64,000 nt of DNA from Luteococcus peritonei. GTDB lineage: Bacteria > Actinomycetota > Actinomycetes > Propionibacteriales > Propionibacteriaceae. The stretch covers positions 1-64,000 of the forward strand of contig NZ_BAAAIX010000029.1 in the NCBI RefSeq assembly GCF_039526385.1, written 5' to 3'. The translations under genes were made by a program, and so were the position numbers. A model generated the notes under the pieces. It was not told the origin of the DNA. It did not search any database and saw only the letters and a program-made list of their open reading frames with translations. Of the stretch, positions 45,792 through 55,704 are shown in pieces (position 1 is the first letter of the stretch; each line of letters opens with the position of its first letter).

Positions 45792-46327
45792 GCCGGACCC
45801 GCGTCTGGCTGCGCACCGGCCCGGCGGACGAGGCGCACCGGATGCTGCTGCAGCTGGCCGGCGAACTGGCCGGTGGCCGGCCACGGCTGGTGCACGCCTG
45901 CCCCCGCTGCGGCAGCGATGCCCACGGCCGCCCCGTCCTGCTCGGCACGGAGCGCCCAGCCCGCGTCAGCCTGGCCCGGGACCGGGACCAGGAGATCGCA
46001 GTGGTGGCGGTCAGCCTCACCGCCGCGGTGGGCGTCGACGTGGAGGCGACGGGTGCGGCGGACTTCCCCGGCTTCGCACAGGTGGCGCTGCACCCCTCGG
46101 AGCAGGCCGATGAGGTGGCCGAGCGGACCCGGCTGTGGGTGCGCAAGGAGGCGGCGCTCAAGGCCCGCGGGACGGGTCTGGCCCTCGATCCACGCAGCCT
46201 GGCGGTGCAGCAGGAGCTGGGCTGGCTGGTGGACGTGGACCTGGGGCCCGGCTGGAGCTGTGCGGTGGCCGTCGGTGAGGGGCTCAGCGGGACAGGACCG
46301 GGAGCGCCGGAAGTCGTCCTCGGTTGA
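45788..46327 (+). CDS. 4'-phosphopantetheinyl transferase (Sfp-type)
   Basis: This 179-residue enzyme transfers phosphopantetheine from CoA to a carrier-domain serine. Family motifs are VSLTAAVGVDVEATG (metal-binding D and E, near residue 80) and RLWVRKEAALKARGTG (WxxKEA, near residue 118). The short length fits the Sfp family without extra domains. It overlaps the pullulanase stop by ATGA and its 3' end overlaps the convergent M1 peptidase gene by 44 bp. The only carrier domain in the window is in the adjacent Pls-type synthetase, its likely partner (inference). Confidence 0.88.
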   Translation: MSRTRVWLRTGPADEAHRMLLQLAGELAGGRPRLVHACPRCGSDAHGRPVLLGTERPARVSLARDRDQEIAVVAVSLTAAVGVDVEATGAADFPGFAQVALHPSEQADEVAERTRLWVRKEAALKARGTGLALDPRSLAVQQELGWLVDVDLGPGWSCAVAVGEGLSGTGPGAPEVVLG

Positions 46328-47606
46328 GCCAGGCGTCCAGGGCCTCGGCCAGCGGCGCGGGGTCATCGGTGGCGAAGCCGAGGCAGTGCTCCACGAACAT
46401 CTCGGTGGTGACCACACCCCCGGCATGGTCGGTGGCCCAGGCCTGCAGCATCCGGAAGAAGGACTCGTCGCCCAGGATCGCGCGCACGGCGTGCAGGGTG
46501 AGGGCCCCGCGCTTGTAGACGCGGTCGTCGAACATGTCGGGCATCCCGGGGGCGGTGAGCACCAGGTCCTGCTTCTGCTGCGCCAGCCCCGTGTGGTGGC
46601 GCGCGGCCTGGGCCTGCACGTCGAGCACATGGGGGTCGGTGGCGGCGCGGTGGTCGGCCCACAGCCATTCGGCGTAGCAGGCGAAGCCCTCGTGGAGCCA
46701 GATGTCGGCCAGCTGGTTCGCGGTGACGCTGTTGCCGAACCACTGGTGTGCCAGCTCGTGGGCCACCAGGCGCTCGTTGTCCCAGGTGGGCTGGGCGAAG
46801 TTGCGGCCGAAGGAGCTGAGGCCCTGGGCCTCCAGCGGGATCTCCAGCACGTCGTCGGCCACCACGGCGCGGTACTCGCCGAAGGGGTAGAGGCCGAAGA
46901 GGTCGACGAAGTGGCGCACCATCTCCGCCTGGTGCTCGAAGGCGGTGCCGGCGCCGACCGCCACCGCGGAGGGGTGGACGATCTGTACCGGGACCGGGCC
47001 GGGCAGGTCGGTGGTGACGTAGTGGCCCACCTGGACGGTGGCCAGGTAGGGCGCCATCGGGGCGTCCATCTCGTAGACCCAACGGGTGGTGCCGCCGTGA
47101 CGCTGCTTCGAGGTCAGGCTGCCATTGGCGACGACGTGGTAGCCCGCCGCCACGTCCAGCTGGATCCGATAGCTCGCCTTGTCCGCGGGGTCGTCATTGC
47201 AGGGGAACCAGCCGGGGGCTCCTTGGGGCTGCGAGCCCACCAGCACGCCGTCGGTGAGCTCCTCCCAGCCGGCGGCGCCGTGGACGCCGGGCACCGGACG
47301 CGGCTTGCCGGAGCAGTGCACGGTGACCTCGATCCGCTCCCCCGCCCTGCGGGAGCGCAGCTCCACCTGCAGCTTGTGGTTGCGGGTGCGGAAGCGGGCC
47401 GCCGAGCCGTCGACGAGCACCTTGGAGACCTGCAGCCGGTAGAGGTCCAGCTCGAGCTGCTTGAGGTCGGTCAACAGCTCGACGTCGAGCACGGCCACCT
47501 CGTCGAGGCGGTTCGTGGTGACCTTGTAGCCCAGCCGCAGGTCGTAGTGGCGCACGCGGTAGCGGTCGTCGCCATGTCCGGGTAGGTACGGATCCGGCGC
47601 GGCCAT
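46284..47606 (-). CDS. M1 family metallopeptidase (aminopeptidase N-like)
   Basis: A 440-residue zinc metallopeptidase. HELAHQWFGN (His283) with Glu 18 residues after the second His is the gluzincin site; the substrate-binding exopeptidase motif is a degenerate form before it (GLSSFGRNFA region rather than GAMEN). It lacks the C-terminal domain of full PepN (about 850 residues), and no signal peptide is seen. It is last of the ABC-ATPase-synthetase-M1 operon; ATG 47606 has GAGGAG 6 nt upstream. It may trim or degrade the synthetase product (inference). Confidence 0.85.
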   Translation of the reverse strand: MAAPDPYLPGHGDDRYRVRHYDLRLGYKVTTNRLDEVAVLDVELLTDLKQLELDLYRLQVSKVLVDGSAARFRTRNHKLQVELRSRRAGERIEVTVHCSGKPRPVPGVHGAAGWEELTDGVLVGSQPQGAPGWFPCNDDPADKASYRIQLDVAAGYHVVANGSLTSKQRHGGTTRWVYEMDAPMAPYLATVQVGHYVTTDLPGPVPVQIVHPSAVAVGAGTAFEHQAEMVRHFVDLFGLYPFGEYRAVVADDVLEIPLEAQGLSSFGRNFAQPTWDNERLVAHELAHQWFGNSVTANQLADIWLHEGFACYAEWLWADHRAATDPHVLDVQAQAARHHTGLAQQKQDLVLTAPGMPDMFDDRVYKRGALTLHAVRAILGDESFFRMLQAWATDHAGGVVTTEMFVEHCLGFATDDPAPLAEALDAWLNRGRLPALPVLSR

Positions 47607-47656
47607 CTGGGTCTCCTCGTGCTCGTGTGGTGGGCGGGCCAACAGCCTAGGCCCCC

Positions 47657-50600
47657 TCAGTCCTCCCACGGACCAATGGGATTGCCGATCCAGCGGGTCT
47701 TGTCCGGGACCGACTCGCCGCGCATCACCAGCGAGACCGGCCCGACGGTGGCGTGCTCGCCCAGGGTGGAGGCGGGCAGGATCACCGAATTGGGGCCCAG
47801 CGTGGCGCCGCGACCCAGGGTGACGGTGTCCATGGACAGCACCCGGTCGTGGAAGAGGTGGGTCTGCACCACACACCCCTTGTTGACCGTCGCACCCTGC
47901 GCCAGGTGGATCAGGTCGTGCTCGGGAAGCCAGTAGGTCTCGCACCACACACCGCGCCCGATCCTGGCGCCCATGCTGCGGAAGTAGAGGTTGAGCAGCG
48001 GGGTGCCGGGGATCCATCGCAGCAGCCAGGGCACGGCGACGGATTCGACGAAGGTGTCGGCCAGTTCCCCGCGCCAGACGAAGCTCGACCACAGCGGGTG
48101 CTCCGAGGGCCTCCAGCGGCCCACCAGCAGCCACTTGGCGGCCACCGCGAAGCCGACCGCCACGGCACCACAGGCCAGCAGCACCGCACCGCCGGCCAGC
48201 GCGGCGGCCCACCAGCCGATCCGGTGGGCCAGCCAGAGCAGGGCGGCAGCGCCGACCAGGTGGATGGCCAGATGGGTCAGCAGGGCCAGCACGCGACAGC
48301 TCTCGACGATGCCACGGGCGATGCGCAGCCTGCGGGGCGGGGCGTAGGTGCGCTCGGCGTCGCCGGCGTTCTCGACGCGGCGCAGCTTCTCCGGCGGGGA
48401 GCCCACCCAGGAGGCGCCCGCCTTGGCCTTCGCGCGCCGTGGGGCGGCCGAGAGCACCGCCACCAGGGAGCGCTTGGGGACCTTGCGTCCGGGGGCCGCC
48501 ATGCCGGAGTTGCCGACGAAGGCACCCTTGCCGATCTTCACCCGCTCGATGCGCAGCCAGCCACCGCCCAGCTCGTAGCCTCCGATCAGGGTGTCGTCGG
48601 CCAGGAAGGCGCCGGCCCCCACGGTGGTCATGGAGGGGATCATCAGCACGGTGGAGGCCTCGGCGTCCTTGCCCATGTCCGCGCCCAGGGCGCGCAGCCA
48701 GCCGGTGGTGGCAGCCCCGGCGTAGAGCGGGAAGAGCCAGGTGCGGGCCTCGTCCATCAGGCGCATCGTGGCCCAGGCCTGCAGCGCCTGGCGGCCCTGC
48801 ACCGGGTGGTGGCCGGGACGAAGCCCCAGGCCGAGCAGCCGGATCCAGGCCCAGACCATCACCACCAGGGCGGCATAGCCGACCAGGCCGGCCAGCGGCA
48901 GCCACAGTGCGGCGGTGCGCAGCGCGGCGGCCAGGGTGGTGCTGGCTGAGAGCGCCGGCCAGGCGACGGCGGCACCGACCAGGACCGCCAGCACCGGCAG
49001 CAGCGAGATCCCGGTGCCGGTGAGGCCGTAGAGCCAGGTCCAGTGCTGGCGGGCCGGTGGCCGCGCCTCCCAGGGGCCGCGGGCCTGCCCGATCCGTACC
49101 GCCGGGGAACCGGACCAGTGCTCGCCAGCCGGCACCTTGCCGAAGACGGCCGAGCCCGGGGAGATCTCCGCCCCGGCACCCACCCGGGCGCCGCCCACCA
49201 GGGTGGAGCGGGCACCGATCCGGGCCTCGCGTCCCACCGTGACGTGACCCAGGTGGAGGGTGGCGCCGTCGATCCAGTGGCCGGACAGGTCCACCTCGGA
49301 CTCGATGGAGCAGCCGTCGCCCAGTGCCAGGTGGCCGGTGATCGGCGGCATGGCGTGCAGGTCGATGCCGCGACCCACGTCGCAGCCGAGCAGGCGGGCA
49401 TACCAGCGCACCAGTCCGGCGCCGGAGATCAGGCCGGCACCCAGCTCGTCGGCGACCCGTTCGGCCAGCCAGACCCGCAGGTGCACCTTGCCGCCGCGGG
49501 GGTACTCCCCCGGCTCGATGCCGCGCAGGATGATCCGGGCGGCCAGCGCACTGAGCGCCAGCCGGCCGGGCGGCAGCACCAGCAGGGCCCAGGCCAGGGC
49601 CAGCATCCACCACGGCGCGACGGGCAGGGCGGTCACCGGGAGCGACCAGCCCAGCTCCGCCGCGAGCCGGCAGCCCAGCGCCAGCCAGAAGAGCCAGCGC
49701 AGTCCGCTGATGGTCCGCAGGCCCAGCAGGGCGGCGAGCTGACCGGCCTGGGTCTTGTGGGGCACGGGGTGGACCGTCTCGTTCAGCCGACCCGAGGGAG
49801 AGGTCTGTGCGTCGAACCATCCGGCGAAGTCACCGATGGCGGGATGCTCGTAGACGTCGGCGACGGTCACGCTGGGATTGCGCTCGCGCACCCGGGCGAC
49901 GATCTGTGCCGCGGTCAGCGAGCCGCCGCCCAGGGTGAAGAAGTCCTCGTCGGGCATGGTGGGCCGGCTGCCCAGCACGTCGCGCCAGATGCCGGCCACC
50001 CAGCGGCCGGTCTCGGTGAGGTCGGAGTCGCCACCCTCGGCATCGGGCAGCGGCCAGGGCAGGGCGTCACGGTCGATCTTGCCGCTGGTGCGGGTGGGCA
50101 GGTCGTCGACGACGGCCAGCCGCGGCACCAGCGCGGCGGGCATGTCGGCGCGCAGCCGTGCCAGGCCGGCGGCCCTGTCGAAGCTCTCGTCGACGGTGAG
50201 GTAGCCGACGATCAGCGCATTGCCGCTCGCCGTCCTGCGGACCGCGGCGGCGGCGCCCTGGACACCGGGCAGCTGGAGCAGGGCGGAGTCGATCTCGCCC
50301 AGCTCGATGCGGCGTCCGCCCACCTTGACCTGGTCGTCGGCGCGGCCGCGGAAGAGCAGGCCGGCGGGGTCGTTCACGACGACGTCGCCGGAGCGGTAGG
50401 CGCGTTCCCAGCCCAGGCTGGGCATCGGGGCGTACTTCTCGGCGTCCTTGTCCGGGTCCAGGTAGCGGGCCAGGCCGACGCCGCCGATGATCAGCTCGCC
50501 CTGTTCCCCTTCCGCGACGGGGCGACCCTCGGCGTCGACGACGGCCAGGTCCCAGCCGTCGAGCGGCAGGCCGATCCGCACCGGCGCGGTGCCGTCGAGC

Positions 50601-51535
50601 TGCGCGGCACAGGCGACGACGGTGGCCTCGGTGGGCCCGTAGGTGTTCCACACCTCGCGGGTGGCGGTGGCGAAGCGGGCGCCCAGCTCCGGTGGGCAGG
50701 CCTCGCCGCCGACGATCAGCAGCCGCACCCGGTCCATCGCCTCGGTGGGCCACAGGCTGACCAGGGTGGGGACGGTGGAGACGATCGTGATCCGGTTGGC
50801 CACCAGCCACGGCCCCAGGTCCACGCCGGACTTCACCAGGCTGCGGGGTGCGGGCACCAGGCAGGCGCCGTGCGCCCAGGCCAGCCACATCTCCTCGCAG
50901 CTGGCGTCGAAGGCGACGCTGAGCCCGGCCATCACCCGGTCGCCGGGACCCAGGGGCGAGGCCTGCAGGAAGAGCCGGGACTCGGCGTCGACGAAGGCGG
51001 CGGCGCTGCGGTGGCTGACGGCCACGCCCTTGGGCTTGCCGGTGGAGCCGGAGGTGAAGATCACCCAGCAGTCGTCGGTCAGTCCGGGTTCGGTGACCTG
51101 TTGCGGGGCGCGCGGGGAGGCCAGCCGGCTGGTGAGGACCAGGTCGGTGCCGATGACGGCGGCGGCCGCGGACTCCTCGAAGACGGTGCGGGCCCGCTCG
51201 TCGGGATCGTCGGCGTCCACCGGCACGTAGGCGGCTCCCGCCAGCAGGATGCCCATGATGGCGACGTAGAGGTCCGCGGTGCCCGAGGGGACCCGCACGC
51301 CGACCTTGTCCCCGCGGCCGATGCCCAGCGCTGCCAGCTCGGCGGCCACCTCCCCGGCGGCCTCGGCGAACTCGTCATAGGTGAGCACCTGCCCGCCGGC
51401 GTCCAGTGCCGGCTGGTCGCCGCAGCGCTCGCAGACCTCGTCGAAGACCTCCACCAGGGTGCGCGGGGACGGCGCGCGCCGACCCGCCAGCAGCGGGTCG
51501 GCGACGGTCGACGAGGGAGGTTCTGCGGGAATCAC
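47657..51535 (-). CDS. Pls/PosA-type membrane non-ribosomal peptide synthetase
   Basis: A 1292-residue synthetase with the epsilon-poly-L-lysine synthetase (Pls) architecture. An adenylation domain (about residues 15-495) shows IFTSGSTGKPKGVA, NTYGPTEAT and RTSGKIDR; a carrier domain has Ser539 in LGGGSLTA. Then come three pairs of membrane helices, each followed by a left-handed-helix-like, acyltransferase-type domain. By alignment to PheA positions 235-517 the pocket reads D-A-E-S-I-G-T-V-V-K, resembling lysine codes. I prefer GTG 51535; GTG 51574 would add 13 codons with rare usage (TGT, TCA, ATA). No condensation domain of the usual HHxxxDG type is present, as in Pls. Confidence 0.85.
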   Translation of the reverse strand: MIPAEPPSSTVADPLLAGRRAPSPRTLVEVFDEVCERCGDQPALDAGGQVLTYDEFAEAAGEVAAELAALGIGRGDKVGVRVPSGTADLYVAIMGILLAGAAYVPVDADDPDERARTVFEESAAAAVIGTDLVLTSRLASPRAPQQVTEPGLTDDCWVIFTSGSTGKPKGVAVSHRSAAAFVDAESRLFLQASPLGPGDRVMAGLSVAFDASCEEMWLAWAHGACLVPAPRSLVKSGVDLGPWLVANRITIVSTVPTLVSLWPTEAMDRVRLLIVGGEACPPELGARFATATREVWNTYGPTEATVVACAAQLDGTAPVRIGLPLDGWDLAVVDAEGRPVAEGEQGELIIGGVGLARYLDPDKDAEKYAPMPSLGWERAYRSGDVVVNDPAGLLFRGRADDQVKVGGRRIELGEIDSALLQLPGVQGAAAAVRRTASGNALIVGYLTVDESFDRAAGLARLRADMPAALVPRLAVVDDLPTRTSGKIDRDALPWPLPDAEGGDSDLTETGRWVAGIWRDVLGSRPTMPDEDFFTLGGGSLTAAQIVARVRERNPSVTVADVYEHPAIGDFAGWFDAQTSPSGRLNETVHPVPHKTQAGQLAALLGLRTISGLRWLFWLALGCRLAAELGWSLPVTALPVAPWWMLALAWALLVLPPGRLALSALAARIILRGIEPGEYPRGGKVHLRVWLAERVADELGAGLISGAGLVRWYARLLGCDVGRGIDLHAMPPITGHLALGDGCSIESEVDLSGHWIDGATLHLGHVTVGREARIGARSTLVGGARVGAGAEISPGSAVFGKVPAGEHWSGSPAVRIGQARGPWEARPPARQHWTWLYGLTGTGISLLPVLAVLVGAAVAWPALSASTTLAAALRTAALWLPLAGLVGYAALVVMVWAWIRLLGLGLRPGHHPVQGRQALQAWATMRLMDEARTWLFPLYAGAATTGWLRALGADMGKDAEASTVLMIPSMTTVGAGAFLADDTLIGGYELGGGWLRIERVKIGKGAFVGNSGMAAPGRKVPKRSLVAVLSAAPRRAKAKAGASWVGSPPEKLRRVENAGDAERTYAPPRRLRIARGIVESCRVLALLTHLAIHLVGAAALLWLAHRIGWWAAALAGGAVLLACGAVAVGFAVAAKWLLVGRWRPSEHPLWSSFVWRGELADTFVESVAVPWLLRWIPGTPLLNLYFRSMGARIGRGVWCETYWLPEHDLIHLAQGATVNKGCVVQTHLFHDRVLSMDTVTLGRGATLGPNSVILPASTLGEHATVGPVSLVMRGESVPDKTRWIGNPIGPWED

Positions 51536-51621
51536 CTGCCGGAGTATGCCCTGCTCAGGTGAACAATCCGCCACGACAGGCCAACGGCCGAGATGACACC
51601 GTCCGGGCCGCTCGGGCCGGC

Positions 51622-52424
<803 letters not shown>

Positions 52425-52428
<4 letters not shown>

Positions 52429-53909
52429 CGGGCCACATGCCTTCCGAGTCGGTTCTCGAGGCTGGTCTGGATGGTGCTCAGCACCAGGCAGATGCCCCAG
52501 TAGATGAGGGCGGCGACGCCGTAGAGCTCCAGGAAGGCGCCGCTGGGGGCGGCCGCGATCTGGGCCCGACGGAACATCTCGGTCACCAGGATGCTGGAGG
52601 CCAGCGAGGTGTCCTTGACCAGCGAGATCAGGGTGTTCGACAGCGGCGGCACGGCCACCCGGCCGGCCTGCGGCAGGATCACGCGACGCAGGGCGGTGGC
52701 GCGGTCCATGCCGATGGTGCTGGCCGCCTCCCACTGGCCCTGCGGCACCGAGAGGATCGCGGAGCGGATGATCTCGGCGGCATAGGCCGCCACGTTCAGG
52801 CTGAAGGCGATCACGGCGGCGGGCCAGGGGCTCAGCCGCAGCCCGAGCTGGGGCAGGCCGAAGAAGATCAGGAAGAGCTGCACCAGCAGCGGCGTGCCCC
52901 GGAAGAGGCTGACGAAGGCGCGCGCCGGCCATTCCAGCAGCCGGTTGGCCGAGAGCCGCGCCAGGGCCACCAGCAGGGCGAGCACCAGGCCCAGCAGGAA
53001 GCTGATGGCAGCCAGCGGGATGGTGGCGGTGACCACGGCCTTGAGCATCGGGCCGATGTTCTGCCCGATCACGGTCCAGGTGGACGGTGCGGTGGCCTCG
53101 ACGCCGAAGTAGCGGTCGTAGATGGTCTTGGCGGTGCCGTCGGACTCCATCGTGGAGATGATCTCGTCCACCGGACCCGTGATCCCGGCGCCCTTCTTGG
53201 TGGCGAAGACGCTCTCGGAGACGTCGGGGGTCTCCGCGACGATCTTGAGCCCCGAGTCAGGGTGGGTGCTCAGGAAGTTGCGCACCGCCAGCTCGTCATT
53301 GACCAGGGCGTCGACGCGGCCCTGGGTGACCAGGTCGGCCGCCTTGTCCATGGCGTCGACGGCCACCACCTGGGCACCGTAGCGCTTGGCCACCGCGGCC
53401 CAGCTGGAGGTGATGTTCTGCGCCGAGGAGCGTCCCTTGAGGTCCTCCAGCTTCGTGATGCGCGAGTCGTCATCCTTGACCACGACGACGCCGCGGGTGG
53501 TGACATAGGGCCTGGTCAGGTCGTACCGGGCGGCGCGCTCCGGGTTCTTGGTGACCTGGTTGGCGATGATGTCGATCCGGCCGGAGTCCAGGGCGGCGAA
53601 CATCGAGTCCCACGGGGTCTCGACGTACTCCACCTCCACGCCGAGGCGTCGGGCCACCTCGTCGAAGTAGTCGATGTCGTAGCCGGTGAGCTTGCTGCCC
53701 TGGTGGAAGCTGAAGGGCGGGTAGACGCCCTCGGTGCCCACCCGCAGGGTGCTGGGCAGCTCGGCCGGGCGTGGGGCGGGCGGCGGTGCGGCCAGGGCGG
53801 CGCCGCCCGCGCCGGGCAGGGCCAGCACCAGGGTCACCAGGGCCAGCAGTGCCGCCCAGGCCGCCCGTGCGCGGCTCCTCGACCCGGCAGGGGGTGGGGT
53901 CTGCGTCAT
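52425..53909 (-). CDS. Fused amino-acid substrate-binding protein and ABC permease
   Basis: A 494-residue fusion: signal peptide (about 1-40, ending GAALAAPPP), periplasmic-type binding domain (about 50-275) and a HisM-type permease (about 285-490) with EAASTIGMDRATALRRVILPQA as the EAA motif. The binding domain has GVYPPFSFHQGSKLTGYDIDY and IDIIANQVTKNPERAARYD, which resembles cystine-type binding proteins more than lysine types. Separate proteins are the norm; fusions occur in some actinobacteria and firmicutes. The ATG at 53909 has TAGTCT 6 nt upstream and no ribosome site, so the operon mRNA is probably leaderless. Confidence 0.92.
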
Positions 53910-53921
53910 GCGCGAAGACTA
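53910..53921 (-). promoter_or_regulatory. -10 box at the start of the ABC-synthetase operon
   Basis: TAGTCT, 6 nt, ATG. No ribosome site. It would drive the four-gene minus-strand operon. Confidence 0.5.
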
Positions 53922-54055
53922 GGTGGCTGGCCGGCGTGCTTCCCCACCATGTCAGGAATCGGACGCGGTGCTCAGCCGACCCGCGCCTGGTCATTCGCCG
54001 GGGCTGGAGCTCCCCTCCTCGCTCGGGTAGTGGGCTCTGGCTGCGGGACCGCTCG

Positions 54056-54350
54056 CCACGTCGCGCTGCAGAACCCACGTCGCGCCACAAGAGACCACCT
54101 CGCGCTGCTGAAATCCACCACGCGCCACAAGAGACCACCTCGCGCCTGAAGAGCAACCTTGCGCCCTGCATTACGCGCGCAACGTTGCATTCCGGGCGCG
54201 ACGTGACATACGGAGCGCAACGTCACCCATGGGCGCGGGATGCCAGCCGGGGCGAGGTGACAGGCCGGGCGCGACGTCACGCGTCGGGCGCGAGGGCACA
54301 TTCCGGACGCGATGTCGCATGCCGGGGCCACGGATCATTCCCGGCGCCGT
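54056..54350. repeat. Period-20 inverting repeat array (array 1)
   Basis: This 445-bp non-coding gap (53910-54354) is filled by a degenerate array. Six 19-20-bp units of the form CCACGTCGCGC plus a spacer run left to right (54056-54174); ACAAGAGACCACCTCGCGC occurs exactly twice, 40 bp apart. From 54175 the complementary unit GGGCGCGACGTCAC repeats about nine times at 18-19-bp spacing up to the M16 gene stop. A transcript would fold into a long imperfect hairpin. No frame is gene-like. It shares its unit with the array at 61591-61899. Confidence 0.75.
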
Positions 54351-54354
54351 GCCC

Positions 54355-55629
54355 TCAGCCGACGGAATTCCAGTGCTCCCGGAGCCGGTGCGCCGCGCCA
54401 CGCGGGGCGGCCGCCCCCGCCATGCTGACCACGGGCGGCTGGGCCAGCACCTCGCGGGCCAGGGCGTTGACCTGGTCCAGGGTGACGGCACGGAAGGCGT
54501 CGAGCATCTCGTCGAGGCTGCGGGTCTCCCCCGCCAGTTCCGCCGCGCCCAGCCGGCTCATCCGGGAACCGGGGTTCTCGTAGTGCAGGATGCTCTGCCC
54601 CACCAGCTGGCCCTTGGCGGCCTCCAGCTCGTCGGCGGTGATGCCCTGGTCGCGGACCTCGCCGACGATGCGGACCACCACGTCCATGATCTCGGCCGTC
54701 CGCTCGGGCAGGGCCTGCCAGTCGATGGTCAGCAGCCCGGCATCGCTCCAGGCCGACTCGGAGCAGTCGATGGTGTAGGCCAGCGCCCGTCGCTCGCGCA
54801 CCTCCAGGAAGAGCCGTGAGCTCATCCCACCGCCCAGCGCGACGGCCAGCAGCGCCAGCGCCTCGCGACGCGGGTCCAGGGTGCCGAAGGTCTCGAAGCC
54901 CAGCACCACGGAGGTCTGGGAGAGGTCATTGCTCCGCAACCGCACCGGCCGCCGGACCGCAGGACGCGCCGGCTCCCGTGGTGCCGGGGAGTCACCGGCC
55001 AGCGCCGCGTCGAAGCCGGCCAGCTCGGCGCACAGCTTGTCGTGGTCCACCTCGCCCACCGCGGCCACCACGATCCGGCCGCTGGCGTAACTGCGTCGCC
55101 AGTAGTCACGCACGCGCTGGGTGCTCATCCGGCGGATCGAGGTGGACGAGCCGATCACCGTCGGCGCCAACGTGGTGCCGTCGAAGAGGGCGGCGATGGC
55201 CCCCTCGATGGCCACCTCGGAGGGGTCGTCGTCGTGCATGGCGATCTCGTCCAGGATCACCTCGCGCTCGATTCCCAGGTCTGCCGACCTCACCAGTGAG
55301 CGGGAGAGCATGTCGGTCAGCACGTCGAGCGCGGTGCCGGACTGGTCCGCGAGCACCCGGGCATGGAAGCAGGTGTACTCGCGGGTGGTGTAGGCATTCA
55401 GGTCCCCGCCGAAGCGCTCGACGACCGCGGAGATCTCCTCCGCGGTACGGCTGGGGGTGCCCTTGAAGAGCACGTGCTCCAGGAAGTGGCTGGCACCGTG
55501 CTCGCCGGGGCCCTCGTCGCGGGAGCCGACGCCGACGAAGATGCCGACGTTGAAGGCGCGGGCACCGGGGACGTGCTCGGTGACCACGCGCACCCCGTGG
55601 GGCAGGGTGCTTCGTCGGGTGGGGTTCAT
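54355..55629 (-). CDS. M16 family zinc metallopeptidase (processing peptidase-like)
   Basis: A 424-residue M16B peptidase with the inverted zinc motif HGASHFLEHVLFKG (HxxEH) and the distal Glu in EREVILDEIAMHDDDP; SRLFLEVRERRALAYTI is the R/Y motif of the C-terminal half. The ATG at 55629 has AAGGA 5 nt upstream. Linkage to pnp is conserved in actinobacteria; dapB, usually its downstream neighbour, lies 11 kb away beyond the accessory block. Confidence 0.93.
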   Translation of the reverse strand: MNPTRRSTLPHGVRVVTEHVPGARAFNVGIFVGVGSRDEGPGEHGASHFLEHVLFKGTPSRTAEEISAVVERFGGDLNAYTTREYTCFHARVLADQSGTALDVLTDMLSRSLVRSADLGIEREVILDEIAMHDDDPSEVAIEGAIAALFDGTTLAPTVIGSSTSIRRMSTQRVRDYWRRSYASGRIVVAAVGEVDHDKLCAELAGFDAALAGDSPAPREPARPAVRRPVRLRSNDLSQTSVVLGFETFGTLDPRREALALLAVALGGGMSSRLFLEVRERRALAYTIDCSESAWSDAGLLTIDWQALPERTAEIMDVVVRIVGEVRDQGITADELEAAKGQLVGQSILHYENPGSRMSRLGAAELAGETRSLDEMLDAFRAVTLDQVNALAREVLAQPPVVSMAGAAAPRGAAHRLREHWNSVG

Positions 55630-55648
55630 GGAATCCTTCGGGAATGGC

Positions 55649-55682
55649 CACGGCCACGCCACCCGGGGGTGGCGTGGCCGTG
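55649..55682 (-). terminator. Hairpin after pnp
   Basis: A perfect 15-bp stem (CACGGCCACGCCACC) with a CGGG loop in the gap between pnp and the M16 gene. Confidence 0.8.
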
Positions 55683-55704
55683 AGGGTGTCTCAGGCGAGC
55701 GTGA

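Noticed and set aside
46284..49820. M1 peptidase reading frame extended to 1178 codons
   Set aside because: Upstream part is Arg/Gly/Pro-rich shadow of the synthetase; the M1 fold starts at 47606 with a good ribosome site.
47657..51535. Stand-alone acyl-CoA ligase fused to an acetyltransferase
   Set aside because: The Asp235-equivalent, the carrier serine and the three alternating membrane/hexapeptide pairs match Pls rather than an acyl-CoA ligase.
51535..51574. GTG at 51574 as the synthetase start
   Set aside because: No ribosome site, and the next codons include rare TGT, TCA, CCT and ATA in this genome; kept as an alternative only.
54056..54350. CRISPR array
   Set aside because: Unit spacing is 20 bp without distinct repeats and spacers, units are degenerate and change orientation, and there are no cas genes.
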